Assembly: GCF_027497255.1 (NCBI RefSeq)
Contig: NZ_CP114903.1
Coordinates: 2,294,001-2,358,000, forward strand
DNA: 64,000 nt
Reading direction: 5' to 3'
Origin: Micromonospora sp. WMMD882
GTDB taxonomy: Bacteria; Actinomycetota; Actinomycetes; Mycobacteriales; Micromonosporaceae
Shown: positions 7,745 through 15,425 of the stretch, one piece after another
Numbering within the stretch: the stretch's first letter is position 1
Layout of the letters: every line of letters begins with the position of its first letter
Made by a program: the position numbers and the translations under genes
The notes under the pieces: model-generated
What the model saw: only the letters and a program-made list of their open reading frames with translations
Told to the model about the DNA's origin: nothing
The model's database searches: none

Positions 7745-8620
7745 GTGACCGGCCGGCGGGTGGCCGTCCTCGGGCTGGGCGGCATGGGCGGCGGCATGGC
7801 GCGCCGGCTGCTGGACCGCGGCATCGCGCTGACCGTCTGGAACCGGACGGCGGCGAAGGCGGCGGAGCTGGTGGCGGCCGGGGCGCGGCCGGCGGACTCG
7901 CCGGCCGAGGCGGTCCGGGACGCGGACGTGGTCCTGGTCAGCCTGGCCGACTCCGACGCGGTGGAGGAGGTGCTGTTCGGCGCGGTGGTCCCGGCGGCGA
8001 GGCCGGGCACCCCGATCGTCGACACGTCCACGGTCTCCCCCAGCTACGCGCGGGAGGCGGGTGAGCGGGCGGCGCGGGCCGGGGTGAAACGGATCGAGGC
8101 GTGCGTGGTCGGCAACCCGCACCAGGCCCGCAACGGCGAGTTGCGGGTGCTGACCGCCGGCGCCCGGGACGACCTGGCCGAGGTGGCGGACCTGCTGGCC
8201 CTGCTCGGCCCGCAGGTGGTCTACCTGGGCCCGCCCGGCATGGCGGCGACCATGAAGCTGGTCTTCAACGCGATGCTCGGCGCGCAGGTGGCGTCGATGG
8301 CCGAGGCGGTCGCCTACGGCGAACGTTCCGGCCTGGACCGGGACATGCTGCTGGCGGCGGTGGAGCGCAGCGGCTTCAGCTCGAAGGTGATGTCGTTCCG
8401 CGCGGCGCTGATGCGCGAGCGGAAGTACGAGCCGGCGGCCTTCCGGACCCGGCTGATGCACAAGGACCTGCGCCTGGCGCTGGCGGAGGCCGGCAAGGTG
8501 GGCGTGGACATGCCGGTGATCGAGCGGTCCGCGGTCACCTTCGCCGAGGCGATCGACGCCGGCTACGGCGACCAGGACGCCGCCGTCGTGCACGAGACGC
8601 ACGGGCGCGTCGACGCCTGA
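7640..8620 (+). CDS. NAD(P)-dependent beta-hydroxyacid dehydrogenase-like enzyme (HIBADH/6PGDH family)
   Basis: 326 residues. After a repetitive 37-residue N-terminus, the Rossmann motif VAVLGLGGMGGGMA begins, followed by the substrate motif DTSTVSPSYA and a helix with Lys in MKLVFNAML matching the family's catalytic lysine. The usual substrates are small 3-hydroxy acids; imine reductases are a related branch but lack that Lys. Its pathway role is unclear. It could act on the starter-unit acid, on an amine-derived group, or on the polyketide. ATG 7640 overlaps the KR stop by one base without a clear ribosome site, so reinitiation is likely. Several in-frame GTG codons in the repeat are alternative starts. 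Confidence 0.8.
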   Translation: MADPTVTDPGVTDQNVADQNVTDQNVADQNVTDPTVTGRRVAVLGLGGMGGGMARRLLDRGIALTVWNRTAAKAAELVAAGARPADSPAEAVRDADVVLVSLADSDAVEEVLFGAVVPAARPGTPIVDTSTVSPSYAREAGERAARAGVKRIEACVVGNPHQARNGELRVLTAGARDDLAEVADLLALLGPQVVYLGPPGMAATMKLVFNAMLGAQVASMAEAVAYGERSGLDRDMLLAAVERSGFSSKVMSFRAALMRERKYEPAAFRTRLMHKDLRLALAEAGKVGVDMPVIERSAVTFAEAIDAGYGDQDAAVVHETHGRVDA

Positions 8621-8775
8621 GGCGCGCGCCGCCGCCGGCTGCTCCATCCGGGCTACAGACGCCTTCGAGGCGCCGGCGAAATCATTTCCGCAGCACCGAA
8701 AAAGACCGGGACAACTGGCCGACCCCGCTCGGGCAATTCCTGGCGATCACCCGCGTCAGCCGAAAGGAGAGCACT
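8621..8775 (+). promoter_or_regulatory. Less GC-rich spacer, possible internal promoter
   Basis: This 155-bp gap is the longest within the early biosynthetic series and is visibly richer in A/T (8680-8710, and AAAGGAGA before the next start). It could hold an internal promoter for the core type II genes. No box is convincing enough to name. Confidence 0.3.
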
Positions 8776-9099
8776 GTGCACCGGACGCTCATTGTGGCCC
8801 GTATGAACCCGGCGGATGCCGCGTCGGTCGCCAATATCTTCGCCGAATCGGACGCCACCGAACTGCCCCACATGATCGGCGTCGACCGGCGGACCCTGTT
8901 CCGTTTCCACGACCTGTACTTCCATCTGGTCGAGGCGGACCAGTCGATCGACCGGGACCTGTACAAGGCCCGCAGTCACCCGCTCTACCAGGACATCCAC
9001 GACAAGCTGGCGAAGTTCATCAGCCCGTACGACCCGGCCTGGGCGGAGCCGAAGGACGCCATGGCCGAGCCGTTCTACACCTGGACGCCGGACAGGTGA
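8776..9099 (+). CDS. TcmI-type polyketide cyclase
   Basis: The 107-residue protein has the size and ferredoxin-like pattern of the TcmI family (RTLIVARMNP at the start, LFRFHDLYFHLVE in the middle, HPLYQDIHDKLAKFISPYDP towards the end). Such cyclases close the last rings of tetracenomycin-type and pentangular polyketides. GTG 8776 has AAAGGAG eight bases upstream. The stop at 9097-9099 is followed closely by the cupin gene. Confidence 0.9.
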   Translation: MHRTLIVARMNPADAASVANIFAESDATELPHMIGVDRRTLFRFHDLYFHLVEADQSIDRDLYKARSHPLYQDIHDKLAKFISPYDPAWAEPKDAMAEPFYTWTPDR

Positions 9100-9140
9100 C
9101 CGCCACCGGGACCGGCACCTCGGCCGGAGAGGAGAAAACC

Positions 9141-9572
9141 GTGACCACCACGTCAGCCACGAAGGTCTCGTGGGGCGACGTAGCGCCGAACCGTCGGCGC
9201 GGCGGTGACGTCCGTATCATGCTGAGCCCGAAGACGGTGAAATCGACGACCGGATTCGGCGGAATGCTCACCCTGGAGCCGGGCGAATTCGTGTGCGAAC
9301 ACATCCACCCGTACTCCGAGGAATCGGTATATGTGGTGAGCGGCCACATCACCATGCGGATCGACAGCGAGCACGTGGAGCTCGGCCCGGGTGAGGCGTG
9401 CCTGGTACCGATCAACGTGCGGCACCGGGTGGAGAACCGGGGCCGGGAGCAGGCCAGGGTGATCTTCCACCTCTGCCCGCTGGCGCCCCGCCCCGAGCTG
9501 GGGCACATCGACACCGAGTTCCTGCCCGGCCGGGAGCACGAGCCGGCGCCCCAGGTCGGGGGGCACCTGTGA
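9141..9572 (+). CDS. Cupin-type polyketide cyclase (TcmJ/WhiE-ORFII-like)
   Basis: 143 residues containing one cupin barrel. The metal-site pattern EHIHPYSEESVYVVSG (two His and Glu) is followed by the second cupin motif PINVRHRVENRG. Cupins of this type accompany TcmI-like cyclases in pentangular and spore-pigment clusters and assist regiospecific ring closure. I selected GTG 9141, preceded by GGAGAGGAG. GTG 9096, overlapping the previous stop, would add 15 residues. Its own stop overlaps the KS-alpha start (GTGA at 9569). Confidence 0.88.
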   Translation: MTTTSATKVSWGDVAPNRRRGGDVRIMLSPKTVKSTTGFGGMLTLEPGEFVCEHIHPYSEESVYVVSGHITMRIDSEHVELGPGEACLVPINVRHRVENRGREQARVIFHLCPLAPRPELGHIDTEFLPGREHEPAPQVGGHL

Positions 9573-10840
9573 GCGAGCCGCGCGTCGCGGTCACCGGGAT
9601 CGGCGTGATGGCGCCCGGCGGCGTGGGCCGCCAGGCGTTCTGGGACATGCTGACCGCCGGTCGGACCGCCACCCGACGCATCACCTTCTTCGACCCGACG
9701 GACTTCCGCTGCCAGGTCGCCGCCGAGATCGACTTCGATCCGGCGAAGCTCGGCCTGACCCCGCAGGAGGTCCGCCGGATGGACCGGGCCGCCCAGTTGG
9801 CGGTCATCGCCACCAACGAGGCGATGCGCGACAGCGGGCTGACCCTGGACGACCTGGACCCGACCCGGACGGCGGTGACCGTCGGCAACGCGGTCGGCTG
9901 CACGATGGGGCTGGAGACCGAGTACACGGTGGTCTCCGACGGCGGGCGCAAGTGGATCGTCGACCACGAGTACGCCGTGCCCGAGATGTACGACTACTTC
10001 GCGCCCAGCTCGCTGGCGCGCGAGGTGGCCTGGGCGACCCGGGCCGAGGGGCCCGCCTCGGTGGTCTCCTCCGGGTGCACGTCGGGCATCGACGCGTTGG
10101 GCTACGCGGCCAACCTGATCCGGGAGGGGGCGGCGGACATCGTCGTCGCCGGCTCCACCGACGCGCCGATCTCCCCGATCACGGTGGCCTGCTTCGACGC
10201 GATCCGGGCCACGTCCACCTTCAACGACAGCCCCGAGTCGGCCTGCCGGCCGTTCGACGGCAACCGGCGCGGGCTGATCCTCGGCGAGGGCGCGGCGATG
10301 TTCGTGCTGGAGAGCGCCGAGTCGGCCCGTCGCCGGGGCGCGGAGATCTACTGCGAGATCGCCGGGTACGCCACCCGCGCCAACGCCTTCCACATGACCG
10401 GCCTGAAGCCGGACGGACGGGAGATGGCCGAGGCGATCCGGCTGAGCATGGACCAGGCGCGCCTCAACCCCGAGGACATCCACTACGTCAACGCGCACGG
10501 CTCGGGCACCAAGCAGAACGACCGCCACGAGACGGCGGCGGTCAAGGCCAGCCTGGGCCGGCACGCGTACGCCACCCCGATGAGCTCCATCAAGTCGATG
10601 GTGGGGCACTCGCTGGGCGCGATCGGCTCGATCGAGGTCGCCGCCTGCGCCCTGGCCGTCAAGCACAACGTGGTCCCCCCGACGGCGAACCTGACCACCC
10701 GGGACCCGGAGTGCGACCTGGACTACGTCCCGGTGATCGCCCGGGAGCACGTCACCAACGCCGCGCTCAGCGTCGGCAGCGGGTTCGGCGGCTTCCAGAG
10801 CGCGATCCTCGTCGTCGACCCCGAGGCGGTGCCGGCATGA
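9569..10840 (+). CDS. Type II PKS ketosynthase KS-alpha
   Basis: A 423-residue beta-ketoacyl synthase that condenses malonyl-ACP units iteratively as a heterodimer with CLF. The active-site Cys is Cys170 in VSSGCTSGIDA; the His residues lie in VNAHGSGT and KSMVGHSLGAIG. It is the core enzyme of the aromatic polyketide pathway. The start overlaps the cupin stop and the stop overlaps the CLF start (ATGA), giving tight translational coupling and equal expression. Confidence 0.96.
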   Translation: MSEPRVAVTGIGVMAPGGVGRQAFWDMLTAGRTATRRITFFDPTDFRCQVAAEIDFDPAKLGLTPQEVRRMDRAAQLAVIATNEAMRDSGLTLDDLDPTRTAVTVGNAVGCTMGLETEYTVVSDGGRKWIVDHEYAVPEMYDYFAPSSLAREVAWATRAEGPASVVSSGCTSGIDALGYAANLIREGAADIVVAGSTDAPISPITVACFDAIRATSTFNDSPESACRPFDGNRRGLILGEGAAMFVLESAESARRRGAEIYCEIAGYATRANAFHMTGLKPDGREMAEAIRLSMDQARLNPEDIHYVNAHGSGTKQNDRHETAAVKASLGRHAYATPMSSIKSMVGHSLGAIGSIEVAACALAVKHNVVPPTANLTTRDPECDLDYVPVIAREHVTNAALSVGSGFGGFQSAILVVDPEAVPA

Positions 10841-12054
10841 AGACAGCGGTGGTGACCGGGCTGGGCGTGATGGCCCCCAACGGCATGGACACCGAGACCT
10901 ACTGGTCGAACATCCTGGACGGCAAGAGCGGCATCAACCGCATCCAGCGGTTCGACGCCCCGAGGTACCCGGTGAAGCTCGCCGCCGAGCTGGCCACCTT
11001 CGACCCGGCCGAGCACGTGCCGAGCCGGCTGCTGGTGGAGACCTCGGCCATGAGCCACCTGGCGTTCGTGGCCGCCGAGATGGCGCTGCGCGACGCCGAG
11101 GCCGACCCGGCCGGCATGCCCGAGTACGAGCTGGGCGTGATCACGGCCAACGCCACCGGCGGCGTCGAGGTGGGCCAGCGGGAGCTGGAGAAACTCTGGA
11201 CGCAGGGCCCCGACAACGTCAGCGCGTACATGTCGATCGCCTGGTTCTACGCGGCGACCACCGGGCAGCTCTCCATCCGGCACAAGTTCCGCGGGCACTG
11301 CGGGGTGGTGGTCTCCGAGCAGGCCGGCGGCCTGGACGCGATCGGCCACGGCCGGCGGGTGCTGCGCCAGCAGCACCGGCTGGTGCTGGTCGGCGGCACC
11401 GAGTCGGCGATGTCGCCGGCCGGCGTGGTGGCCCAGATCCCCACCAACAACCTGAGCCACAGCGACGACCCGTCGGCCGCGTTCCTGCCGTTCGACGTGC
11501 GGGCCAACGGGTACGTCCCGGGCGAGGGCGGCGCGATCCTGGTGATCGAGGACGCCGACACCGCCCGCGAGCGCGGCGCCCCCCGGGTGTACGGGGAGAT
11601 CGCCGGTTACGCGGCCACGTTCGACCCGCGTCCGGGCAGCGACCGGCCGCCGACCCTGGCGCAGGCGATCCGGCTGGCGCTGGCCGACGCGCAGGTCGCG
11701 CCGGACGACGTGGACGTGGTGTTCGCCGACGCGTACGGCGTTCCGGAGCTGGACCGGATCGAGGCGGCGGCGATCTCCGCGGTGTTCGGTCCGCAGGGCG
11801 TCCCGGTGACCGCGCCGAAGACCATGACCGGCCGGATCTACGCCGGCGCGGGCGCGCTCGACACGGTCGCCGCGTTGCTGTCGATCCGCGACGGCGTGAT
11901 CCCGCCGACGGTCAACGTCGACGCCCTCGCCCCCGGCTGCGACATCGACCTCGTCCGGGAGCGGCCCCGTACCGCGCCGGTGCGGACCGCGCTGGTGCTC
12001 GGCCGGGGGCACGGCGGCTTCAACTCCGCCGTCGTCGTCCGCGCCGTCTCGTGA
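10837..12054 (+). CDS. Type II PKS chain-length factor (KS-beta/CLF)
   Basis: 405 residues, a KS-like fold whose active-site Cys is replaced by Gln162 (VVVSEQAGGLDA), the hallmark of CLFs that decarboxylate malonyl-ACP and set chain length. It pairs with KS-alpha. The second KS motif is also degenerate (VFADAYGVPELDRIE where KS-alpha has NAHGSGTKQND). The chain length cannot be read off by eye; the company of TcmI, cupin and ABM genes suggests the long chains (C24 or more) of pentangular polyphenols. Confidence 0.96.
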   Translation: MKTAVVTGLGVMAPNGMDTETYWSNILDGKSGINRIQRFDAPRYPVKLAAELATFDPAEHVPSRLLVETSAMSHLAFVAAEMALRDAEADPAGMPEYELGVITANATGGVEVGQRELEKLWTQGPDNVSAYMSIAWFYAATTGQLSIRHKFRGHCGVVVSEQAGGLDAIGHGRRVLRQQHRLVLVGGTESAMSPAGVVAQIPTNNLSHSDDPSAAFLPFDVRANGYVPGEGGAILVIEDADTARERGAPRVYGEIAGYAATFDPRPGSDRPPTLAQAIRLALADAQVAPDDVDVVFADAYGVPELDRIEAAAISAVFGPQGVPVTAPKTMTGRIYAGAGALDTVAALLSIRDGVIPPTVNVDALAPGCDIDLVRERPRTAPVRTALVLGRGHGGFNSAVVVRAVS

Positions 12055-12088
12055 CCACCCGAAACAACCGACTGCTGGAGGACCTGAC

Positions 12089-12346
12089 ATGCGTGAGATG
12101 ACCCTGGACGACCTGACGCGCGTGATCCGCGCGACGGTGGGCGTGGACGACTCGGTCGACCTGTCCGCCGACATCCGCGACACCCTCTTCACCGACCTCG
12201 GCTACGACTCCCTGGCGGTGCTGGAGGTGGTCGGCCGGCTGGAGAAGGAGTTCCCGGCGTCCGTCCCGGAGGACAGGATCAGCGACCTGCGCACCCCGCG
12301 CGAGCTGATCGACTTCGTCAACGCGCAGCTCACCGCGGCGGCGTGA
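12089..12346 (+). CDS. Type II PKS acyl carrier protein
   Basis: 85 residues with the phosphopantetheine motif [10 protein letters not shown]; Ser41 is the attachment site. It carries the growing poly-beta-ketone for KS-alpha/CLF. GGAGGACCTGAC precedes ATG 12089; a second ATG four codons in is possible. The gene follows CLF in the usual KS-CLF-ACP order. Confidence 0.96.
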   Translation: MREMTLDDLTRVIRATVGVDDSVDLSADIRDTLFTDLGYDSLAVLEVVGRLEKEFPASVPEDRISDLRTPRELIDFVNAQLTAAA

Positions 12347-12348
12347 CG

Positions 12349-12807
12349 ATGGCGAAGAAGACCGAGTGCGGCGTGGTCATCGACGCCCCGATGGACCTGG
12401 TCTGGGCGATGACCAACGACGTGCCGAACTGGCCGGACCTGTTCACCGAGTACGCCTCGGCGGAGGTGCTGGAGCGGGACGGGGACACCATCCGGTTCCG
12501 GCTGACCATGCACCCCGACGAGCAGGGCAAGGTCAACACGTGGGTCTCCGAGCGGACCTCCGACCCGGCCACCCGCACCGTGCGGGCGCGCCGGATCGAG
12601 ACCGGCCCGTTCGAGTTCATGAACATCTTCTGGGCGTACCGGGAGGTCGACGGCGGCGTCGAGATGCGCTGGGAGCAGGAGTTCCACGTCCGCGACGAGT
12701 TGCCCTTCGACGACGAGGCGATGGCCGCCCACCTGCTCAGGAACTCGGCCGTCCAGTTGGCGGCGATCAAGGAGCGGATCGAGAAGGCCGCGCTCGCCCG
12801 CGCCTGA
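12349..12807 (+). CDS. Aromatase/cyclase, SRPBCC fold (TcmN N-domain-like)
   Basis: A 152-residue single-domain helix-grip protein resembling the N-terminal half of TcmN and WhiE-ORFVI ([20 protein letters not shown] near the start, [32 protein letters not shown]). These catalyse first-ring closure and aromatisation, typically C9-C14 for unreduced chains. GTG 12343 overlaps the ACP stop and would add two residues; ATG 12349 is equally near. The gene is coupled to ACP. Confidence 0.92.
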   Translation: MAKKTECGVVIDAPMDLVWAMTNDVPNWPDLFTEYASAEVLERDGDTIRFRLTMHPDEQGKVNTWVSERTSDPATRTVRARRIETGPFEFMNIFWAYREVDGGVEMRWEQEFHVRDELPFDDEAMAAHLLRNSAVQLAAIKERIEKAALARA

Positions 12808-12833
12808 GCCGACGCCACCCCCTAGGAGGACTG

Positions 12834-13583
12834 ATGGAACAGCTACTTGCCGGCAAGAACGCCCTGGTCACCGGCGGCACCCGTGGGATCGGCCGGGCCA
12901 TCGTGCTGAGCCTGGCCCGGGCCGGCGCGAACGTGGTGACCTGCTACCGCTCCGAGGGCGAGGCCGTGGAGAGCCTGGCCCGGGAGCTGAAGGAGACCCC
13001 GGGGCAGCACCACCTGGTCCGCGCCGACGTCGGCGACCCGGAGCAGATCGACCACCTGCTGGCCGAGGTGAAGCGCCGCCTGGGCGGGCTGGACGTGGTG
13101 GTCAACAACGCCGGCGTGATCAGCCACGTCGCCTACGACGACCTGACCCTGGACGACTGGCACGCCGTGGTCGACACCAACCTCACCGGCACGTTCCTGG
13201 TCGTCCAGCAGGCGCTGCCGCTGCTCGGCGCGGGCGCGTCGGTGGTCAACATCGGCTCCCGGGTGGCGAAGGTGGGCATCCCGATGCGGGCCCACTACAC
13301 CGCCGCCAAGGCCGGCCTGGTGGGGCTGACCCGCTCGCTGGCCAAGGAGCTGGGCCGTCGGGGCGTCCGGGTCAACCTGGTCGAGCCGGGCGTCATCGCC
13401 ACCGAGGAGATGGCCCGCCTCACCGCGGAGCAGCGGGCCGCCATGGAGGCCCGGTACGCCCAGCTCACCTCGCTCGGCCGGCTCGGGCACCCGGACGAGG
13501 TGGCCGAGGTGGTGCTCTTCCTCGCCAGCGACCGCGCCCGGTACGTCACCGGCGCGCAGATCCCCGTCGACGGAGGTATCTGA
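12834..13583 (+). CDS. SDR ketoreductase (second of two)
   Basis: A 249-residue FabG-like reductase with [15 protein letters not shown], a catalytic Ser in [13 protein letters not shown] and the C-terminal [13 protein letters not shown] 12834 follows AGGAGGACTG. It lies directly after the aromatase/cyclase and only 3 nt before the ABM gene. Two different KRs in one type II cluster suggest reductions at two positions, or one acting early on the chain and one on a late quinone intermediate. Confidence 0.92.
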   Translation: MEQLLAGKNALVTGGTRGIGRAIVLSLARAGANVVTCYRSEGEAVESLARELKETPGQHHLVRADVGDPEQIDHLLAEVKRRLGGLDVVVNNAGVISHVAYDDLTLDDWHAVVDTNLTGTFLVVQQALPLLGAGASVVNIGSRVAKVGIPMRAHYTAAKAGLVGLTRSLAKELGRRGVRVNLVEPGVIATEEMARLTAEQRAAMEARYAQLTSLGRLGHPDEVAEVVLFLASDRARYVTGAQIPVDGGI

Positions 13584-13586
13584 GAC

Positions 13587-13916
13587 ATGACCGACACCGC
13601 TTTCCGGGTGATGCTGCGGTTCGACATCAACCCCGGCATGGAGGACGGGTTCGAGCAGACCTGGCACTCCATCGGCAACGTGATCACCGAGCACCCGGCG
13701 AACCTCGGCCAGTGGCTGCTGAAGGACTCCGAGAAGGACCACACCTACTACGTGATCAGCGACTGGGTGGACGAGCCGCGGTTCCGGGAGTTCGAGCACA
13801 GCGACGGGCACGTGGAGCACCGCAAGAAGCTGCACCCGTACCGGCACGGCGGGGCGATGTGGACGATGAACGTGGTCTACGCGTTCCGGGGCGCCGCCGC
13901 CCGGGTGCCGCAGTGA
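13587..13916 (+). CDS. ABM-family quinone-forming monooxygenase 1
   Basis: 109 residues with a ferredoxin-like ABM domain (FRVMLRFDINPGMEDGFEQTW at the start, then YYVISDWVDEPRFREFEHS). Such small cofactor-free oxygenases oxidise anthrone-type rings in aromatic polyketide pathways (ActVA-Orf6, PdmH-type). It begins 3 nt after the KR stop and ends overlapping the next ABM gene. Confidence 0.85.
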   Translation: MTDTAFRVMLRFDINPGMEDGFEQTWHSIGNVITEHPANLGQWLLKDSEKDHTYYVISDWVDEPRFREFEHSDGHVEHRKKLHPYRHGGAMWTMNVVYAFRGAAARVPQ

Positions 13917-14230
13917 CCGCGCCGGCGGGGCGGGCCCGGGTGATGGTCTGGCACCGCGCGCCGGCCGACGACGTCGAGGCGGTCGCCAAGGCGTACGACG
14001 AGATCAGCCGGCACCTGGACGGCACGCCCGGACTGATCGGCAACGAGTTGCTGCGCTCCACCACCGACCCGCGCCGGATGGTGGTGCTCAGCGAGTGGGA
14101 GAGCCTGGCGGCGTTCCGGGTCTGGGAGGAGGGCGTGCAGCACCGCCCCTCCACCTCGCCCCTGCGGCAGTACCAGGACCGGGAGCTGCCGAACTTCTTC
14201 GAGGTCTTCGAGGTGACGGCGGCGTTCTGA
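13913..14230 (+). CDS. ABM-family monooxygenase 2
   Basis: 105 residues, also an ABM-fold protein (VMVWHRAPADDVEAVAKAY, GNELLRSTTDPRRMVVLSEWES). It is quite diverged from its neighbour, so the pair may form a heterodimer or oxidise successive positions. GTG 13913 overlaps the previous stop by four bases (GTGA), ensuring coupled translation. Confidence 0.82.
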   Translation: MTAPAGRARVMVWHRAPADDVEAVAKAYDEISRHLDGTPGLIGNELLRSTTDPRRMVVLSEWESLAAFRVWEEGVQHRPSTSPLRQYQDRELPNFFEVFEVTAAF

Positions 14231-14233
14231 AGC

Positions 14234-14261
14234 GGTGGCCGGAAGGGCGCTTCCGGCCACC
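14234..14261 (+). terminator. Hairpin after the second ABM gene
   Basis: Perfect 12-bp arms (GGTGGCCGGAAG at 14234-14245, complement at 14250-14261) with a 4-nt loop start four bases after the ABM stop. It probably ends or attenuates the core transcript, so the KSIII gene may be transcribed at a lower level or from its own promoter in the 80 bp that follow. Confidence 0.6.
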
Positions 14262-14340
14262 GACCCGCCCGCGCCCCGAGGCGTCGGGCCGCCATGGACA
14301 CAGCCCAGCGATGGGCAGCGACGATGTTGGGAGGGTCGGC

Positions 14341-15417
14341 ATGAGGGTGGAGAGCCTCTACGTGGTCGGCACCGGCCGCCGGCTGCCCCCGGTCATGACG
14401 CTGGAGGAGGCCGAACGGGCCGGGCACTGCGAACGCCGGCAGGTCTGGCGCACCGAGGTGCGGTCGGTCTGCGTGAGCGAGGACGAGTCCGGCCCCGAGA
14501 TGGCCGCGCACGCCGCGCGTACCGCGGTCCGGCAGGCCGGCGCCGCCCCGGCGGAGATCGACCTGATCCTGCACGCCGACACCTGGTACCAGGGGCACGA
14601 CATGTGGGCGCCGGCCTCGTTCGTGCAGCGGGAGGCGGTCGGCAACTCCTGCCCGGCGATCGAGGTGCGGCAGATGTCCAACGGCGGGCTCTGCGCGCTG
14701 GACCTGGCGGTCGGGTACCTGCTCGCCGACCCGGAGCGCACCAGCGCCCTGGTCACCACCGGGGACCGCTTCTGCGCCCCGGCCTTCGACCGCTGGCGCA
14801 GCGACCCGGGCACGGTCTTCGGCGACGCCGGTACGGCGGTGGTGGTGTCCCGCCGTCCCGGGTTCGCCCGGCTGCGCAGCATCGTCACCGTCGCCGACGC
14901 CGGCCTGGAGCAGATGCAGCGCGGGGTGGACGGGTTCGGCCCGGCCCCGGCCAGCGTCCGGGCCACCGTCGACGTGGAGACGTTGCGGCAGGACTTCGTC
15001 CGGGCCAGCGGATTGGACGGCATCCTCGACCGGATCGACCGGGGTCAGTCCGAGGCGATCGAGCGGGCGCTGGCCGACGCCGGGACGAAACTCGACGACG
15101 TCGACTGGTTCGTCCTGCCGAACCTCGGCCGGGGCCGGCTCAACGCCCACTTCTTCCAGAAGTTCGCCATCGACCCGGACCGCACCACCTGGTCCTGGGG
15201 ACGCCAGGTCGGGCACCTCGGCGCCGGTGACCAGATCGCCGGCCTGGGTCAGCTCGCCGACTCCGGCGTGCTGCAACCCGGCCAGCGGGTCCTGCTGGCC
15301 GGCGTGGGCGCGGGGTTCACCTGGTCGTGCGCCGTGGTCGAGATGCTCCGCCGGCCGCCCACCACCGCCCGGCCGACCCGCCCGACCGCGCTCCCGCGGC
15401 CCGTCAGAAGAGGATGA
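14341..15417 (+). CDS. KSIII-like acyltransferase with Ser in place of the active-site Cys
   Basis: 358 residues with a thiolase fold of the FabH/CerJ/DpsC-like group. Where FabH has Cys, the sequence reads EVRQMSNGGLCAL, so Ser113 is the probable nucleophile, as in DpsC, which primes the daunorubicin PKS with propionyl. The usual PHQAN His region is altered to LPNLGRGR, while GHLGAGDQ near residue 285 may supply His. I infer that it moves the type I PKS product onto the type II system rather than condensing. A late ester-forming acyltransferase role, as in CerJ, is the main alternative. ATG 14341 follows GGGAGGGTCGGC. Confidence 0.82.
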   Translation: MRVESLYVVGTGRRLPPVMTLEEAERAGHCERRQVWRTEVRSVCVSEDESGPEMAAHAARTAVRQAGAAPAEIDLILHADTWYQGHDMWAPASFVQREAVGNSCPAIEVRQMSNGGLCALDLAVGYLLADPERTSALVTTGDRFCAPAFDRWRSDPGTVFGDAGTAVVVSRRPGFARLRSIVTVADAGLEQMQRGVDGFGPAPASVRATVDVETLRQDFVRASGLDGILDRIDRGQSEAIERALADAGTKLDDVDWFVLPNLGRGRLNAHFFQKFAIDPDRTTWSWGRQVGHLGAGDQIAGLGQLADSGVLQPGQRVLLAGVGAGFTWSCAVVEMLRRPPTTARPTRPTALPRPVRRG

Positions 15418-15425
15418 GACGACCG

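Noticed and set aside
10837..12054. CLF as a second catalytic ketosynthase
   Set aside because: The active-site Cys is Gln162 and the second His motif is degenerate, so it is a chain-length factor.
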